64,000 nucleotides of DNA from an uncultured Synechococcus sp. (GCA_949373155.1 CASICK010000004.1:62001-126000); one strand, 5' to 3'. Numbered from the stretch's first letter, positions 1-9,826 are shown. Notes: generated by a model not told the origin, from the letters alone. Program-made: numbers and translations.

Positions 1-498
1 TGGTTCAGTGCTGAAAATAGGAATCCAACCAAAATCCTTATGTAAAAACATAAGGAATGGTCGAATAAGAGGTTCTAAAATAAAGATTGCCCATAAACCT
101 AAAACAACTGAGGGAATGGCTGCAAGCAGCTCCACCATCAATCCAATGATATTTCTAATTTTTAGTGGAATAATATTTTCTGTAATAAATATTGCAGTGC
201 CTACACCCAAAGGAACAGCAATGACCAATGCCAAAAGAGAGGTCACAAGCGTTCCATAGATCGCCGTGAAGGCTCCGTATTCGTCATCAACAGGATTCCA
301 GTTGGAGGTGATCAAAAACTTCAGTCCGTACCGCCCCATCGACTCCAATGAACCCCAAAACACCACGACAAGGATGGAAATCAGGATCAGCGCAACCATC
401 GAGGCCATGACCACGACCAATTTCTGGAAACTGCCATCCACCAACTTTTCCGCTGGTGGTCTGCTGCGAAGCAGGTATTGAGCCTTGGATTGGGTCAC
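1..498 (-). CDS. pstC: PstC, phosphate ABC transporter permease (partial, C-terminus off the left edge)
   Basis: Inner-membrane permease of the high-affinity phosphate importer, which works with PstS, PstA and PstB. Translating the minus strand gives a cytoplasmic N-terminus containing RSRPPAEKLVD, a first hydrophobic helix, and then the family signature VELLAAIPSVVLGLW near the left edge. Only about 166 residues of the usual 300 or more are inside the window. The open frame extends upstream to a stop at 613-615 but has no ATG there. I chose the GTG at 498, which gives the start MTQSKAQYLL, although no clear ribosome site precedes it. dnaK lies divergently upstream across about 140 bases. Family is firm, start is not. 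Confidence 0.9.
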   Translation of the reverse strand, partial: MTQSKAQYLLRSRPPAEKLVDGSFQKLVVVMASMVALILISILVVVFWGSLESMGRYGLKFLITSNWNPVDDEYGAFTAIYGTLVTSLLALVIAVPLGVGTAIFITENIIPLKIRNIIGLMVELLAAIPSVVLGLWAIFILEPLIRPFLMFLHKDFGWIPIFSTEP

Positions 499-640
499 TC
501 TGCTGGCGGACAGATTGCCGAACCGTACCCGTGCGCCGGCTGTTTTGCAGGTAAGCGAAAGAACACCACAGGATTCATCCACAGAGGAGCTTGGTGATTG
601 GAGTTTGGCCCGTTAGCTTGGAGACACCAAATGCGCGGTT

Positions 641-2635
641 ATGGGCCGGATCGTCGGAATCGACCTGGGAACCACGAACTCCGTCGTCGCCGTGCTCGAA
701 GCGGGTCGACCGGTTGTGATTGCCAACGCGGAAGGCACAAGGACAACTCCATCGGTTGTTGGTTACACCAAAGAAGATGAGCTGCTGGTTGGTCAGCCCG
801 CTAGGCGCCAACTCGTTCTCAACCCTCGCAATACGTTTTCCAATCTCAAGCGCTTTGTTGGTCGGGCCTGGGATGAACTCGACGACAACACGCTCACCGT
901 TCCCTACACGGTGAGCGCAAACAACCAGGGCAACGTTCGTGTGGCCTGTCCTCAGACCGAACGGGAATATGCCCCTGAAGAGCTTGTTTCGAGCATCTTG
1001 CGCAAGCTTGTAGATGACGCCAGCACCTACCTAGGCGAAACGGTTGATGCAGCCGTTCTCACCGTTCCGGCTTACTTCAATGATGCCCAACGTCAGGCCA
1101 CTCGAGACGCGGGACGCCTTGCCGGATTGTCGATTGAACGGATTCTCAATGAGCCAACGGCTGCAGCCCTTGCCTACGGCTTTGATCGCAGTGCTGTTCG
1201 TCGCGTTCTCGTTTTCGATCTGGGTGGAGGCACATTTGATGTCTCGCTCCTTCGGATCGCTAATGGTGTCTTCGATGTGAAGTCCACCAATGGCGACACC
1301 CAATTGGGTGGCAATGACTTTGATCAACTGATCGTTGATTGGCTTGCCGATTCCTTTTTCCAGCACAATCAAATTGATCTGCGTAGGGATCGTCAAGCGC
1401 TTCAACGTCTCACTGAAGCCGCTGAAAAAGCCAAGCAAGAACTCTCAGGCGTGTCCACCACACCGATTTCCCTTCCCTTTATTGCAACCGGTCAGGAAGG
1501 CCCTCTTCACATCGAGACCACCCTCGATCGCAAAACATTTGAAAGCCTCTGCCCTGATTTGCTTGATCGATTACTAACTCCCGTCCAGGCTGCTCTGCGC
1601 GACTCGGGCTGGCTTGCAGAAGACATTGATGACGTTGTGCTTGTGGGTGGCAGCACACGGATGCCGATGGTGATGCAGCTCGTGCGGACTTTGATTCCTC
1701 AAGACCCTTGTCAATCCGTCAATCCCGATGAAGTTGTGGCTGTGGGTGCAGCCGTTCAGGCCGGAATCATCACTGGTGAGCTTAGAGATCTGCTGCTGAA
1801 TGACGTCACACCCCTGTCTCTTGGCTTGGAAACCGTGGGTGGCCTCATGAAGGTATTGATCCCTCGGAATACACCAATTCCAGTACGTCAATCCGACGTG
1901 TTCAGCACCTCAGGAGCAAATCAATCTTCTGTTGAAATTCACGTTTGGCAAGGTGAGCGTCAAATGGCGCAAGACAACAAGTCATTAGGACGTTTCCGTC
2001 TATCAGGTATTCCGCCTGCACCACGTGGTGTGCCCCAGATTCAAGTGGCGTTTGATATCGACGCCAACGGGATTCTTCAAGTGAGTGCGACAGATCGAAC
2101 CACAGGTCGAAAGCAATCCGTCACGATTCAGGGGGGGTCGAATCTCAACGAAGATGAATTGAAAGCACTCCTTGCCGAAGCGGAAGCGCGCTCTGATGAA
2201 GACCGCCGCCGCCGTGCTGCGATTGAGCGGCGCAATTCAGCCCTTACTTTGGTAGCGCAAGCGGAGAGACGCTTGCGTGATGCCGCCCTTGAACTCGGTC
2301 CCTACGGCGCTGAACGGCAGCAAAGAGCCGTTGAAATGGCCATGCGGGATGTTCAGGATTTGCTTGAGCAGGATGATCCTCAGCAATTAGAGATGGGCGT
2401 GAGCGGCCTTCAAGAAGCTCTCTTCGGTTTGAACCGCCGCCTTTCAGCAGAACGAAGCAGCGATACCGGTCCGTTGCAGGGCATTCGCAGCACGCTGGGA
2501 ACGCTCAAAGACGAACTCTTCGCAGACGATGATTGGGATGATGACCCTTGGTCCACGGGTAACAGTCGTTCCAGTGAACGAATAAGAAGTGGACGTCGTG
2601 GAATCGACCCCTGGGATGATGACTTCTATCGCTGA
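641..2635 (+). CDS. dnaK1: DnaK-type Hsp70 chaperone (cyanobacterial DnaK1 class)
   Basis: ATP-dependent Hsp70 chaperone of the cytoplasm. The nucleotide-binding domain opens with GIDLGTTNSVVAV, contains the phosphate-2 motif VFDLGGGTFDVSLL and the adenosine motif VLVGGSTRMPMV, and is followed by a substrate-binding domain from about residue 390. The protein has 664 residues. It lacks the usual C-terminal EEVD-like motif and ends in a basic and acidic tail with two DPW-type repeats (near DDDPWSTG and GIDPWDDDFYR). That divergent tail and the linked DnaJ gene fit the cyanobacterial DnaK1 paralogue rather than the essential DnaK2; the paralogue assignment is inference. Its 3' end overlaps the next gene by about 20 bases, so the two are probably translated together. 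Confidence 0.93.
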   Translation: MGRIVGIDLGTTNSVVAVLEAGRPVVIANAEGTRTTPSVVGYTKEDELLVGQPARRQLVLNPRNTFSNLKRFVGRAWDELDDNTLTVPYTVSANNQGNVRVACPQTEREYAPEELVSSILRKLVDDASTYLGETVDAAVLTVPAYFNDAQRQATRDAGRLAGLSIERILNEPTAAALAYGFDRSAVRRVLVFDLGGGTFDVSLLRIANGVFDVKSTNGDTQLGGNDFDQLIVDWLADSFFQHNQIDLRRDRQALQRLTEAAEKAKQELSGVSTTPISLPFIATGQEGPLHIETTLDRKTFESLCPDLLDRLLTPVQAALRDSGWLAEDIDDVVLVGGSTRMPMVMQLVRTLIPQDPCQSVNPDEVVAVGAAVQAGIITGELRDLLLNDVTPLSLGLETVGGLMKVLIPRNTPIPVRQSDVFSTSGANQSSVEIHVWQGERQMAQDNKSLGRFRLSGIPPAPRGVPQIQVAFDIDANGILQVSATDRTTGRKQSVTIQGGSNLNEDELKALLAEAEARSDEDRRRRAAIERRNSALTLVAQAERRLRDAALELGPYGAERQQRAVEMAMRDVQDLLEQDDPQQLEMGVSGLQEALFGLNRRLSAERSSDTGPLQGIRSTLGTLKDELFADDDWDDDPWSTGNSRSSERIRSGRRGIDPWDDDFYR

Positions 2636-3524
2636 GCCCGATTATTGGGCCCTCCTTGGTCTCGATCCAGGCAGTGATGGAGACTCACTGAAGAGTGCTT
2701 TCAGGCGTGAAGCAAGACGCTGGCACCCCGATCTCAACGGAAACGATCGGCAGGCTGAAGAGCGATTCAAACTCATCAACGAGGCCTATGCCGTCCTCAG
2801 TGATCACGACAGGCGCGTCGCCTGGGAGCTCCGTCGCACCGGTCGCAGTAGTAGCCAAGACCCGTTTGCTTCAGGGTTCCCTGATTTCGAGAACTATCTC
2901 GCCGTTGTTCTGGGAATCGGTGACCCTCCAGAGCCAGATCGCGACGAAGCCACCCACAATGAAAGTCAAAGGCAAGCGGAGCGCAGACCAACCCCATCTC
3001 CCCAACCTCCACCTCCTGTTCGATCACAAGACAATCTCGAAACAACAGTTGTCTTGACTCCTGACCAGGCCCTTCACGGCACAGCTGTGAATCTGGAGCT
3101 CTCCGATGGAACTGTGATCGAGGTGGATACTCCTCCATTCGCAGGAGATGGCTGGCGCCTCCGCTTGGAGGGAGTTGCACCTGGTGGACGTGATCATTTT
3201 TTGCAGCTGCAGTGTGTAACCGCTGAGGGCCTACGTATTGATGGACTGCGCGTTCTGTACCGATTGGAACTGTTCCCTCCCGATGCGGCGCTTGGATGCG
3301 CGGTGGATGTTCCAACGCTGTCCGGATCGGTCACCCTTCAAGTGCCTCCAGGTTCATCGAGTGGCCGCCTACTGCGACTACGAGAACGCGGCCTGGCCTG
3401 GAACGACCGACAAGGCGATCAGTTGGTGGAGGTGGTCATCGTGATTCCTGCCCGTCTAAGCGATGACGAACAAGCGTTGTACCAGAGGCTCCAAGAACTG
3501 AGCTTGGATCAAGGTCGGATCTAA
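2616..3524 (+). CDS. DnaJ-type cochaperone without zinc finger (CbpA-like)
   Basis: Hsp40 cochaperone that would stimulate the ATPase of the DnaK encoded just upstream. An N-terminal J domain begins with PDYWALLGLDPGSDGDSLK and carries the invariant HPD inside ARRWHPDLNG. A proline-rich linker follows, then a DnaJ C-terminal substrate-binding domain with GTVIEVDTPP and VPPGSSSGRLLRLRERG. There is no CxxCxGxG cluster, so this is a type II, CbpA-like protein. The frame is open further upstream, but the ATG pair at 2616 and 2619 fits the domain start. It overlaps the dnaK stop, which suggests translational coupling. Function follows from family and context. Confidence 0.88.
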   Translation: MMTSIAEPDYWALLGLDPGSDGDSLKSAFRREARRWHPDLNGNDRQAEERFKLINEAYAVLSDHDRRVAWELRRTGRSSSQDPFASGFPDFENYLAVVLGIGDPPEPDRDEATHNESQRQAERRPTPSPQPPPPVRSQDNLETTVVLTPDQALHGTAVNLELSDGTVIEVDTPPFAGDGWRLRLEGVAPGGRDHFLQLQCVTAEGLRIDGLRVLYRLELFPPDAALGCAVDVPTLSGSVTLQVPPGSSSGRLLRLRERGLAWNDRQGDQLVEVVIVIPARLSDDEQALYQRLQELSLDQGRI

Positions 3525-3568
3525 CCCAGGACTCTCGGTGAGAGACTGAAAGCGACCTCAAACAGCTC

Positions 3569-3970
3569 ATGCTCGTTCACGTCCTTCTTTACGACGCCGG
3601 TCAGGACAGTGAGGGCATTCATTCCCTTGAGCTTTCTGGCCAGACCGTGGTTTTGATGTTCGAAAACTGCGACGATGCCGAACGATATGCAGGCCTTTTA
3701 GAGGCCCAAGATTTCCCTACTCCAACGGTTGAAGCTCTCGATCAACACGAGGTAGAACTTTTCTGCACTGAGGCTGGATATGAAGCTCGACTCGTCGAAA
3801 CAGGTTTCGTACCTAAATCAGATGACGAGCGCTTAATGCTTGCTCCTCCTACTGCCAATCGCGACGTCAGCAATTGGCAAACTGAAGATCAACCAGGTGA
3901 TGGCGTTCCACCAACAAGCCCAAGTGATGGTCTTGATGATGTCCGACGTCGCTTGGAGGGTTTGCTGTGA
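3569..3970 (+). CDS. DUF3110 domain protein
   Basis: A 133-residue protein of unknown function. The N-terminal 90 residues match what I recall of DUF3110, a family of cyanobacteria and plastid-bearing organisms: VHVLLYDAGQDSEGIHSLE, then MFENCDDAERYAGLLEAQDF and a central AGYEARLVETG. The last 40 residues are polar and probably flexible. It sits between the dnaK1/dnaJ pair and murQ, and its stop overlaps the murQ start as GTGA, so these genes likely share a transcript. Its position next to chaperone genes hints at a proteostasis role, but nothing in the sequence proves one. Confidence 0.75.
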   Translation: MLVHVLLYDAGQDSEGIHSLELSGQTVVLMFENCDDAERYAGLLEAQDFPTPTVEALDQHEVELFCTEAGYEARLVETGFVPKSDDERLMLAPPTANRDVSNWQTEDQPGDGVPPTSPSDGLDDVRRRLEGLL

Positions 3971-4902
3971 ATCCGTCTGAAAATCGCGGATACCTCACAA
4001 CAGAGCAGTCAAATCACCGCAGTGCTGATTTGGACATGTTGTCCACAATCGATCTAGTGAAGCTGTTCATCGATGAGGATCGCAAACCACAATTAGCTGT
4101 TGAAGGTGCTTCTGAAGCCCTCAGTGCTGCAGTCGATGCTGTGGCATCGCGGTTAAGCAAAGGCGGGCGACTGTTTTATATCGGAGCAGGAACCTCGGGT
4201 CGTCTTGGTGTTTTGGATGCTGCTGAATGCCCCCCCACCTTTTGCAGCCCACCTGAACTGGTTCAAGGTGTTTTGGCTGGAGGTGCTCCGGCCCTTCTGC
4301 GCAGTTCTGAGGGACTTGAGGATCTAGAGACAGCAGGTGTAGACGATCTCAAAGGACATCAATTCAGAGCAGATGATTGTTTAGTAGGTATTGCCGCTGG
4401 TGGCACCACGCCCTACGTATGCGGTGCACTCCAATACGCCGTGGATTTAAAAGCCTTGGCCATCGCAATGGCCTGCGTTCCCGCAGAACAAGCGCCCATG
4501 CCCTGCCACCTGGACATCCGCTTGATCACCGGACCTGAATTGCTAACCGGATCAACACGTTTGAAGGCGGGAACTGCCACAAAAATGGCACTCAACATTC
4601 TTTCCACCGGGGTAATGGTCAAGTTGGGAAAGGTCTATGGAAACCGCATGGTTGATGTCGCTGCTAGCAACAGCAAACTTGTTGACCGCTCATTGAGGAT
4701 TTTGAGTGATCTCGTTGGCTTATCACGCGAGCAGGGACTTCCCCTGCTTACCAAAGCGAAGGGATCAGTTAAACGGGCCCTGGTGATGGCGGCTGGATCC
4801 ATGGATCTTCAAGAGGCCGAAACCTTGCTGGATCATTTCGATGGCAACTTACGCACAGCCCTTGGTTCGATCGGAATCACCCTGAATGCAGAAGTTCATT
4901 GA
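3967..4902 (+). CDS. murQ: N-acetylmuramic acid 6-phosphate etherase
   Basis: MurQ cleaves the lactyl ether of MurNAc-6-phosphate to give GlcNAc-6-phosphate and D-lactate during recycling of cell-wall sugars. The protein has 311 residues, normal for the family. The SIS-fold core shows IGAGTSGRLGVLDAAECPPT, which includes the catalytic glutamate at about position 87, and later TGSTRLKAGTATKMALN. The start is a GTG overlapping the upstream stop by four bases, a common coupling arrangement. Its 3' end overlaps the convergent mtnP gene by seven bases. A free-standing MurQ suggests the cell salvages its own peptidoglycan, in keeping with the wall-hydrolase genes 7-9 kb downstream. Confidence 0.93.
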   Translation: MNPSENRGYLTTEQSNHRSADLDMLSTIDLVKLFIDEDRKPQLAVEGASEALSAAVDAVASRLSKGGRLFYIGAGTSGRLGVLDAAECPPTFCSPPELVQGVLAGGAPALLRSSEGLEDLETAGVDDLKGHQFRADDCLVGIAAGGTTPYVCGALQYAVDLKALAIAMACVPAEQAPMPCHLDIRLITGPELLTGSTRLKAGTATKMALNILSTGVMVKLGKVYGNRMVDVAASNSKLVDRSLRILSDLVGLSREQGLPLLTKAKGSVKRALVMAAGSMDLQEAETLLDHFDGNLRTALGSIGITLNAEVH

Positions 4903-5816
4903 GCTTGTGCGCTGGTTGCTGGTCCCCAATAGGCACTTGTGAATAAATCCAGGCGATGCCTAGTAGCCGCAGGAACGACATCTGGAGGCGTCATCAATGC
5001 ATCTTTGAGGGCGTGATGAGCAGGAGAAGAAGGGCGTTCACGGCCTAATTTCTCCATGAGAGCGAAGAGGATTGGCCCTGTTGCAGTGGCATTGGCTTTG
5101 AGGTTGCCAATGATCATCTCAACGGTCACAGCATCGTGCTCTTTATGCCAACAATCAAAATCGGTAACCATGCTCAGGGAGGCGTAGGCGATTTCGGCTT
5201 CTCTCGCTAAACGGGCTTCCGTGTGATTCGTCATGCCGATCACATCACAACCCCAGTTGCGATACAGCTCACTTTCCGCTCTCGTCGAAAACGCTGGACC
5301 TTCCATGCACAGATAGGTGCCACCACGATGCAGCCGATGTCCAGAAGGCATTTCTGTCGATGCTGCAGATGAAAGCAGATCACTCAACCGCTCGCAAAAC
5401 GGATCAGCAAGGCTGACGTGGGCGACGCAGCCATCGCCAAAGAAAGATTGAGGCCTCTGCACCGTTCTGTCGATGAACTGGTTGGGAACAACCATGTCGC
5501 GAGGGCGCAGATGTTCCTGAAGAGATCCAACGGCTGAAACCGAGATGAGCCAGCGCACCCCTAAGGACCTCATGGCCCAGATATTGGCCCGATAGGGAAC
5601 TTCGCTTGGAAGCAGGTGATGTGAACGCCCATGGCGAGCAAGAAACACCACCTCAACTCCATTCAGTTGGCCGACGCGCAAACAATCAGAAGGAACACCG
5701 AATGGAGTGTCCAACGTGACTTCTTGAACAGATTCGAGTCCATCGATCGCATACAAGCCGCTACCACCGATCACACCAACTCGAGCGTCTTGGAGGGAGG
5801 AATGGAGTGTGGTCAT
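4896..5816 (-). CDS. mtnP: S-methyl-5'-thioadenosine phosphorylase
   Basis: Cytoplasmic phosphorylase that splits methylthioadenosine, the by-product of polyamine synthesis, into adenine and methylthioribose-1-phosphate. Recognised from [14 protein letters not shown] at the start, [20 protein letters not shown], the nucleoside site [16 protein letters not shown] and the MTAP-specific TDFDCWH. At 306 residues it has normal length. The ATG at 5816 is the natural start. Divergently upstream lies a cyclophilin gene, so the promoters of the two must overlap or sit in about 70 bases if the short cyclophilin start is right. Purine nucleoside phosphorylase is the closest alternative, but the aspartates in TDFDCW favour MtnP. 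Confidence 0.92.
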   Translation of the reverse strand: MTTLHSSLQDARVGVIGGSGLYAIDGLESVQEVTLDTPFGVPSDCLRVGQLNGVEVVFLARHGRSHHLLPSEVPYRANIWAMRSLGVRWLISVSAVGSLQEHLRPRDMVVPNQFIDRTVQRPQSFFGDGCVAHVSLADPFCERLSDLLSSAASTEMPSGHRLHRGGTYLCMEGPAFSTRAESELYRNWGCDVIGMTNHTEARLAREAEIAYASLSMVTDFDCWHKEHDAVTVEMIIGNLKANATATGPILFALMEKLGRERPSSPAHHALKDALMTPPDVVPAATRHRLDLFTSAYWGPATSAQAQ

Positions 5817-5885
5817 GGTTTAAAACGGCGGACCTTGACACTCATCTTGCTCGCTTGCCTAAGATCCGTTTTTGCTTTTGGTGCC

Positions 5886-6326
5886 TTGACGACAGTCCTG
5901 ATGAAAACGGATGCCGGCCAGATCAAGCTGGACATGTTCGATCAAGATGCGCCGAACACCGTCGCCAATTTTGTGAAGCTCGCGCGCGAAGGTTTCTACG
6001 ACGGTCTTGCCTTCCATCGCGTCATCGATGGTTTTATGGCTCAGGGTGGATGCCCAAACAGCCGTGAAGGCGCAAAAGGGATGCCTGGAACAGGCGGCCC
6101 TGGCTACACCATTAATTGCGAAATCAATAGTCGGAAGCATGCTCCCGGCATTCTTTCTATGGCCCATGCCGGCAAGAACACGGGCGGAAGCCAATTTTTC
6201 ATTGTTCATGAAGCTCAGCCCCACCTCGATGGTGTTCACACCGTGTTTGGACAAACCGGTGACATGGATGTTGTTCTCGCCTTGAAAAACGGCAGTCGCA
6301 TTGAAACCGTCACGGTGAGTGACTGA
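5886..6326 (+). CDS. Cyclophilin-type peptidyl-prolyl cis-trans isomerase
   Basis: Catalyses proline isomerisation during protein folding. The whole single domain is present: [20 protein letters not shown], the catalytic [38 protein letters not shown] and [10 protein letters not shown]. The start is uncertain. The TTG at 5886 gives [11 protein letters not shown], matching the usual family N-terminus. An ATG at 5802 follows a good GGAGG and would add a 28-residue leader with KRR and a hydrophobic run, which looks like an export signal but would overlap the start of mtnP on the other strand. I favour the short form without strong evidence. Confidence 0.88.
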   Translation: MTTVLMKTDAGQIKLDMFDQDAPNTVANFVKLAREGFYDGLAFHRVIDGFMAQGGCPNSREGAKGMPGTGGPGYTINCEINSRKHAPGILSMAHAGKNTGGSQFFIVHEAQPHLDGVHTVFGQTGDMDVVLALKNGSRIETVTVSD

Positions 6327-6330
6327 TCCA

Positions 6331-8001
6331 TTAGGACCAGTGAATCAGGATCGGTTGGCCAGACTCTTCTGACCAGCCGTTTTTTTTGTCGTTCTGCAGA
6401 GAAGCCAAGTCCCTGTCTTCCCGATTGAGTTGCAATGAAGGATGGAGACGCTGTTCCGCTTTCGCTGTTTTCAAGAAGCCGAGCCTTTTTGTTTCTGTCC
6501 AAGACGCCAAAGATTTGAGAAATTGCTCAATCGAGGCATTGTCACCAGAAACAGTCCAAACAAATTGAGGACGCTCCCAAAGTGCAAGCAATCTTGGTGT
6601 TTGCTCTGGTTGCAATGTAAGACTTAATTTCGACGCCAACATCTCAGCTCTTTTCAAAAGATCCGGGAGCTTGGCGATCATAATCTCGCCACAATCCCAG
6701 GCTAGAGTTACAACATCAGCAGAGCTATTCTCATTGAATAGATGTCCTAATTTGTCTCTTTTTGTAGCCAAGTAATTGGCATTATAATCACCTGGATTGA
6801 TAATAAGTGGGATTCGACTCACAACTTCCAGGCCATAACCCCCGAGACCTGCAATTTTGCGTGGGTTGTTAGTGAGGAGCCTTAGGCGATGAATACCAAG
6901 ATCACCAAGAATCTGAGCCCCCACTCCGTAATTTCGTAGATCTGCACCAAATCCCAGCTTCTCGTTAGCTTCAACGGTGTCGAGTCCTCCATCTTGGAGG
7001 CTATAAGCCTTCAACTTATTGATCAGGCCAATGCCACGTCCTTCTTGCCGTAAATAAACAACAACACCTTCACCTTCTTCCTCAATTTGTGACAGAGCCG
7101 CCTCAAGTTGTGGCCTGCAGTCACAACGCAGAGAACCAAATGCATCTCCCGTAAGGCACTCTGAATGCATCCGAACTAAGACAGGTTCTTGCAGTTGCCC
7201 GGGAATACCTTTCACCAGGGCAACATGCTCACTGTTGTCCAGTTCATTGCGAAATCCGATCGCCTGGAATTGTCCAAACTGACTAGGCATGACAGCCTGA
7301 GCATGACGACGAACAAAACGTTCGTTTTGAAGCCTGTAGCTGATGAGGTCAGCAATGCTGATGAGCCGTAAGCCAAATTGTCTGGCGTAGTCCTGAAGTT
7401 CTGGCAGACGAGCCATCGACCCATCGGAATTCTGTATTTCGCAAATCACCCCCGATGGAATGAGTCCAGCGAGCTGGGCGAGATCAACAGCAGCTTCGGT
7501 GTGTCCAGCACGTTTAAGAACCCCTCCAGAACGGGCCCTCAGCGGAAACACGTGCCCTGGACGCCTTAGATCGGATGGCTTGGCATCGGCCTGAAGCGCA
7601 ACCTGAATCGTGCGAGAGCGGTCCTCCGCTGAAATTCCAGTTGACACACCATGCTCAGGACCGGCATCAATGCTGACCGTGAACGCGGTTTGATTTTCAT
7701 CAGTGTTGCGATCAACCATCAAGGGGAGGTCAAGGGCATCAAGACGATCTCCTTCGATGGCAAGACAGATCAAGCCTCTGGCCTCTTTGGCCATGAAATT
7801 GATCTGCTCTGGCGTCGCAAACTGCGAAGCACAAATCAAATCTCCTTCGTTTTCACGGCGTTCGTCATCGACGACAACAACGCACTCGCCATTACGGATG
7901 GCGTTTAGGGCGTCAGGGATGGAATCAAAGATCGGATCCATACCCTCGGCAGCTACGGCTGAATTGCTCAGCGTTCTAGGTATCCAACAAGCTCTCATCA
8001 T
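6331..8001 (-). CDS. ribBA: Bifunctional DHBP synthase / GTP cyclohydrolase II (RibBA)
   Basis: Makes both precursors of riboflavin: 3,4-dihydroxy-2-butanone 4-phosphate from ribulose-5-phosphate, and the pyrimidine from GTP. The N-terminal RibB half shows [15 protein letters not shown] and [15 protein letters not shown]. The RibA half shows the zinc site [29 protein letters not shown] and [13 protein letters not shown]. Beyond the catalytic core there is a tail of roughly 130-150 residues with no motif I know, so the 556-residue protein is longer than typical 400-residue RibBA enzymes; long tails are, to my recollection, usual in cyanobacteria. An internal ATG at 7941 ([12 protein letters not shown]) is an equally good start and leaves more space to the divergent argC. 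Confidence 0.95.
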   Translation of the reverse strand: MMRACWIPRTLSNSAVAAEGMDPIFDSIPDALNAIRNGECVVVVDDERRENEGDLICASQFATPEQINFMAKEARGLICLAIEGDRLDALDLPLMVDRNTDENQTAFTVSIDAGPEHGVSTGISAEDRSRTIQVALQADAKPSDLRRPGHVFPLRARSGGVLKRAGHTEAAVDLAQLAGLIPSGVICEIQNSDGSMARLPELQDYARQFGLRLISIADLISYRLQNERFVRRHAQAVMPSQFGQFQAIGFRNELDNSEHVALVKGIPGQLQEPVLVRMHSECLTGDAFGSLRCDCRPQLEAALSQIEEEGEGVVVYLRQEGRGIGLINKLKAYSLQDGGLDTVEANEKLGFGADLRNYGVGAQILGDLGIHRLRLLTNNPRKIAGLGGYGLEVVSRIPLIINPGDYNANYLATKRDKLGHLFNENSSADVVTLAWDCGEIMIAKLPDLLKRAEMLASKLSLTLQPEQTPRLLALWERPQFVWTVSGDNASIEQFLKSLASWTETKRLGFLKTAKAEQRLHPSLQLNREDRDLASLQNDKKNGWSEESGQPILIHWS

Positions 8002-8042
8002 GATCGACGCCAGTACGATCAGCCGATCATTCCGCTCAGTTC

Positions 8043-9107
8043 ATGGCGATCAAACGAGTTGCGGTAATCGGAGCATCCGGTTATGGGGGCTTGCAAAGCC
8101 TGAGGCTGTTGCAGTCCCATCCCAATTTTGAGATCAGCCTGCTCGGCGGAGAACGCAGTGCTGGCAAACGTTGGAACGAGCTCTGCCCATTTTTGCCCCT
8201 ACCGGATGATCCCCTTGTGGAGAGTCCTGAGCCCTCAAGAATTGCCGAGAGCGCTGATGTGGCATTGCTCAGCCTCCCTAATGGACTAGCGAGTGGCCTA
8301 GTGCCTGGGCTTCTGGATCGAGGCGTTCGGGTTGTTGATCTCTCGGCTGATTACCGCTACCGATCGCTCGATCAGTGGTCGAGTGTCTACGCCCAAGAGG
8401 CTCTCTCGTGCAAGCGCACGGATGCCGAGCTGTGTTCTGAAGCGGTATATGGACTCCCTGAATGGAATGCTTCTGCCATTTCAACAGCTCGATTGGTTGC
8501 TGCACCTGGCTGCTTTCCCACTGCGAGCTTGCTTCCTTTGTTGCCCTTTCTCAAGCAAGGATTGATCGAACAAGACGGTGTGATCATCGATGCGAAGACG
8601 GGCACATCCGGTGGCGGACGTGCTGCAAAAGAACATCTTCTGCTGGCTGAAGCGTCTGAATCGATCAGTCCTTACGGCGTTGTAGGCCATCGCCACACCT
8701 CAGAAATTGAGCAGATGGCCAGTGAGGTTGCCGGATGTGGAATCCAATTGCAGTTCACACCCCATCTCGTTCCCATGGTGCGCGGGCTGCTCTCAACGGT
8801 GTATGCCAGATTGCGCGATCCGGGACTCACTGCCGAAGACTGCACCACAGTTCTCGATAGCTTTTACCGCCATCACACCTGCGTCAAGGTGTTGCCTGTT
8901 GGAACCTACCCAGCAACGAAATGGGCCAAACACACCAACCGGGCCTTTTTATCCGTTCAAGTCGACAATCGAACCGGACGTCTCGTCCTAATGAGCGCTG
9001 TTGACAACTTGATGAAGGGACAAGCCGGTCAGGCCATTCAATGTCTCAACCTGATGGCGGGCCTGCCGGGCGAGACAGGCTTGCCTCTCGCTCCCTTTTA
9101 CCCCTGA
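8043..9107 (+). CDS. argC: N-acetyl-gamma-glutamyl-phosphate reductase
   Basis: Third step of arginine synthesis: NADPH-dependent reduction of N-acetylglutamyl-phosphate to the semialdehyde. The NAD(P)-binding start is VAVIGASGYGGLQSLRLL, the nucleophilic cysteine is at about residue 157 in AAPGCFPTASLL, and GHRHTSEIEQ is the conserved histidine segment. The length of 354 residues is typical. The ATG at 8043 gives a Rossmann fold beginning four residues in. It is divergent from ribBA and its last 10 bases overlap the end of convergent purN. No other arginine gene is adjacent, so it appears to be a single transcription unit. Confidence 0.95.
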   Translation: MAIKRVAVIGASGYGGLQSLRLLQSHPNFEISLLGGERSAGKRWNELCPFLPLPDDPLVESPEPSRIAESADVALLSLPNGLASGLVPGLLDRGVRVVDLSADYRYRSLDQWSSVYAQEALSCKRTDAELCSEAVYGLPEWNASAISTARLVAAPGCFPTASLLPLLPFLKQGLIEQDGVIIDAKTGTSGGGRAAKEHLLLAEASESISPYGVVGHRHTSEIEQMASEVAGCGIQLQFTPHLVPMVRGLLSTVYARLRDPGLTAEDCTTVLDSFYRHHTCVKVLPVGTYPATKWAKHTNRAFLSVQVDNRTGRLVLMSAVDNLMKGQAGQAIQCLNLMAGLPGETGLPLAPFYP

Positions 9108-9826
9108 TCTCCGCTTGTAGACAGCACCAAAGACTGTCGGCACTTCATTCCAGCAAGGGCGATAGCCCAGGGCAAGATGCGATGTTCTTGAGATTGAATA
9201 CGCATGGCCAAGGAGGCTGGATTGTCGTCCTGAAGCACAGGAACAGCCGCCTGGGCGATGACTGGTCCAGTATCCACATCTGCCTGGACCAGATGTGCAG
9301 TGCAACCACTGATCCGCACAGACGCTTGAAGAGCTTGACCAACCGCATCGAGACCTTTGAAGCTGGGCAAAAGGGACGGATGGATATTGAGCAATCTGTT
9401 GGGGAAAGCTTCAATCAGGACTGGCGTCACAATCCTCATCCATCCAGCCATCACAATCAGATCCACATCTGCCTCAAGAAACGCATTCACAAGGGCGTGA
9501 TCAAGACGTTCTCTCGTCTCAAACTGACGATGATCCAATAATCGACAGGGAATATTGAGACGTTGTGCTCTTTGTTCAGCGCCACAGCCTTGGTTGTTGA
9601 CCACGAGAAGGCGTATGTCGGCATGCAATTCATCAGCAGAAATCGACTCTTGAATCGCCTCGAAGTTGCTTCCGTTGCCAGAAGCCATCACACCCAATCG
9701 CAATGCTGGCTCAAAGTGTGGCCATTGCTGAATCGAAGGGAAGATCAGCTCGAGATCTGAATCGGGTGAACCATCTGCAGAATGGCTAAGGTTCAAATGC
9801 GCGGGCATCATCTGCTCATGTCCCAT
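9098..9826 (-). CDS. purN: Phosphoribosylglycinamide formyltransferase
   Basis: Third step of purine synthesis; transfers a formyl group from 10-formyl-tetrahydrofolate to GAR. The core starts with LRLGVMASGNGSNFEAI, then has the catalytic INIHPSLLPSFKG-type segment (here LLNIHPSLLPSFKG) and DVDTGPVIAQA, containing the catalytic asparagine, histidine and aspartate. About 40 polar residues precede the core, more than in most homologues, so a later start may apply; ATGs at 9811 and 9808 are alternatives. With the 9826 start the gene overlaps the divergent ycf35-like start by nine bases. Confidence 0.93.
   Translation of the reverse strand: MGHEQMMPAHLNLSHSADGSPDSDLELIFPSIQQWPHFEPALRLGVMASGNGSNFEAIQESISADELHADIRLLVVNNQGCGAEQRAQRLNIPCRLLDHRQFETRERLDHALVNAFLEADVDLIVMAGWMRIVTPVLIEAFPNRLLNIHPSLLPSFKGLDAVGQALQASVRISGCTAHLVQADVDTGPVIAQAAVPVLQDDNPASLAMRIQSQEHRILPWAIALAGMKCRQSLVLSTSGDQG

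Noticed and set aside
8..481. Two plus-strand frames at the left edge
   Set aside because: They lie antisense to a clear PstC reading on the minus strand.
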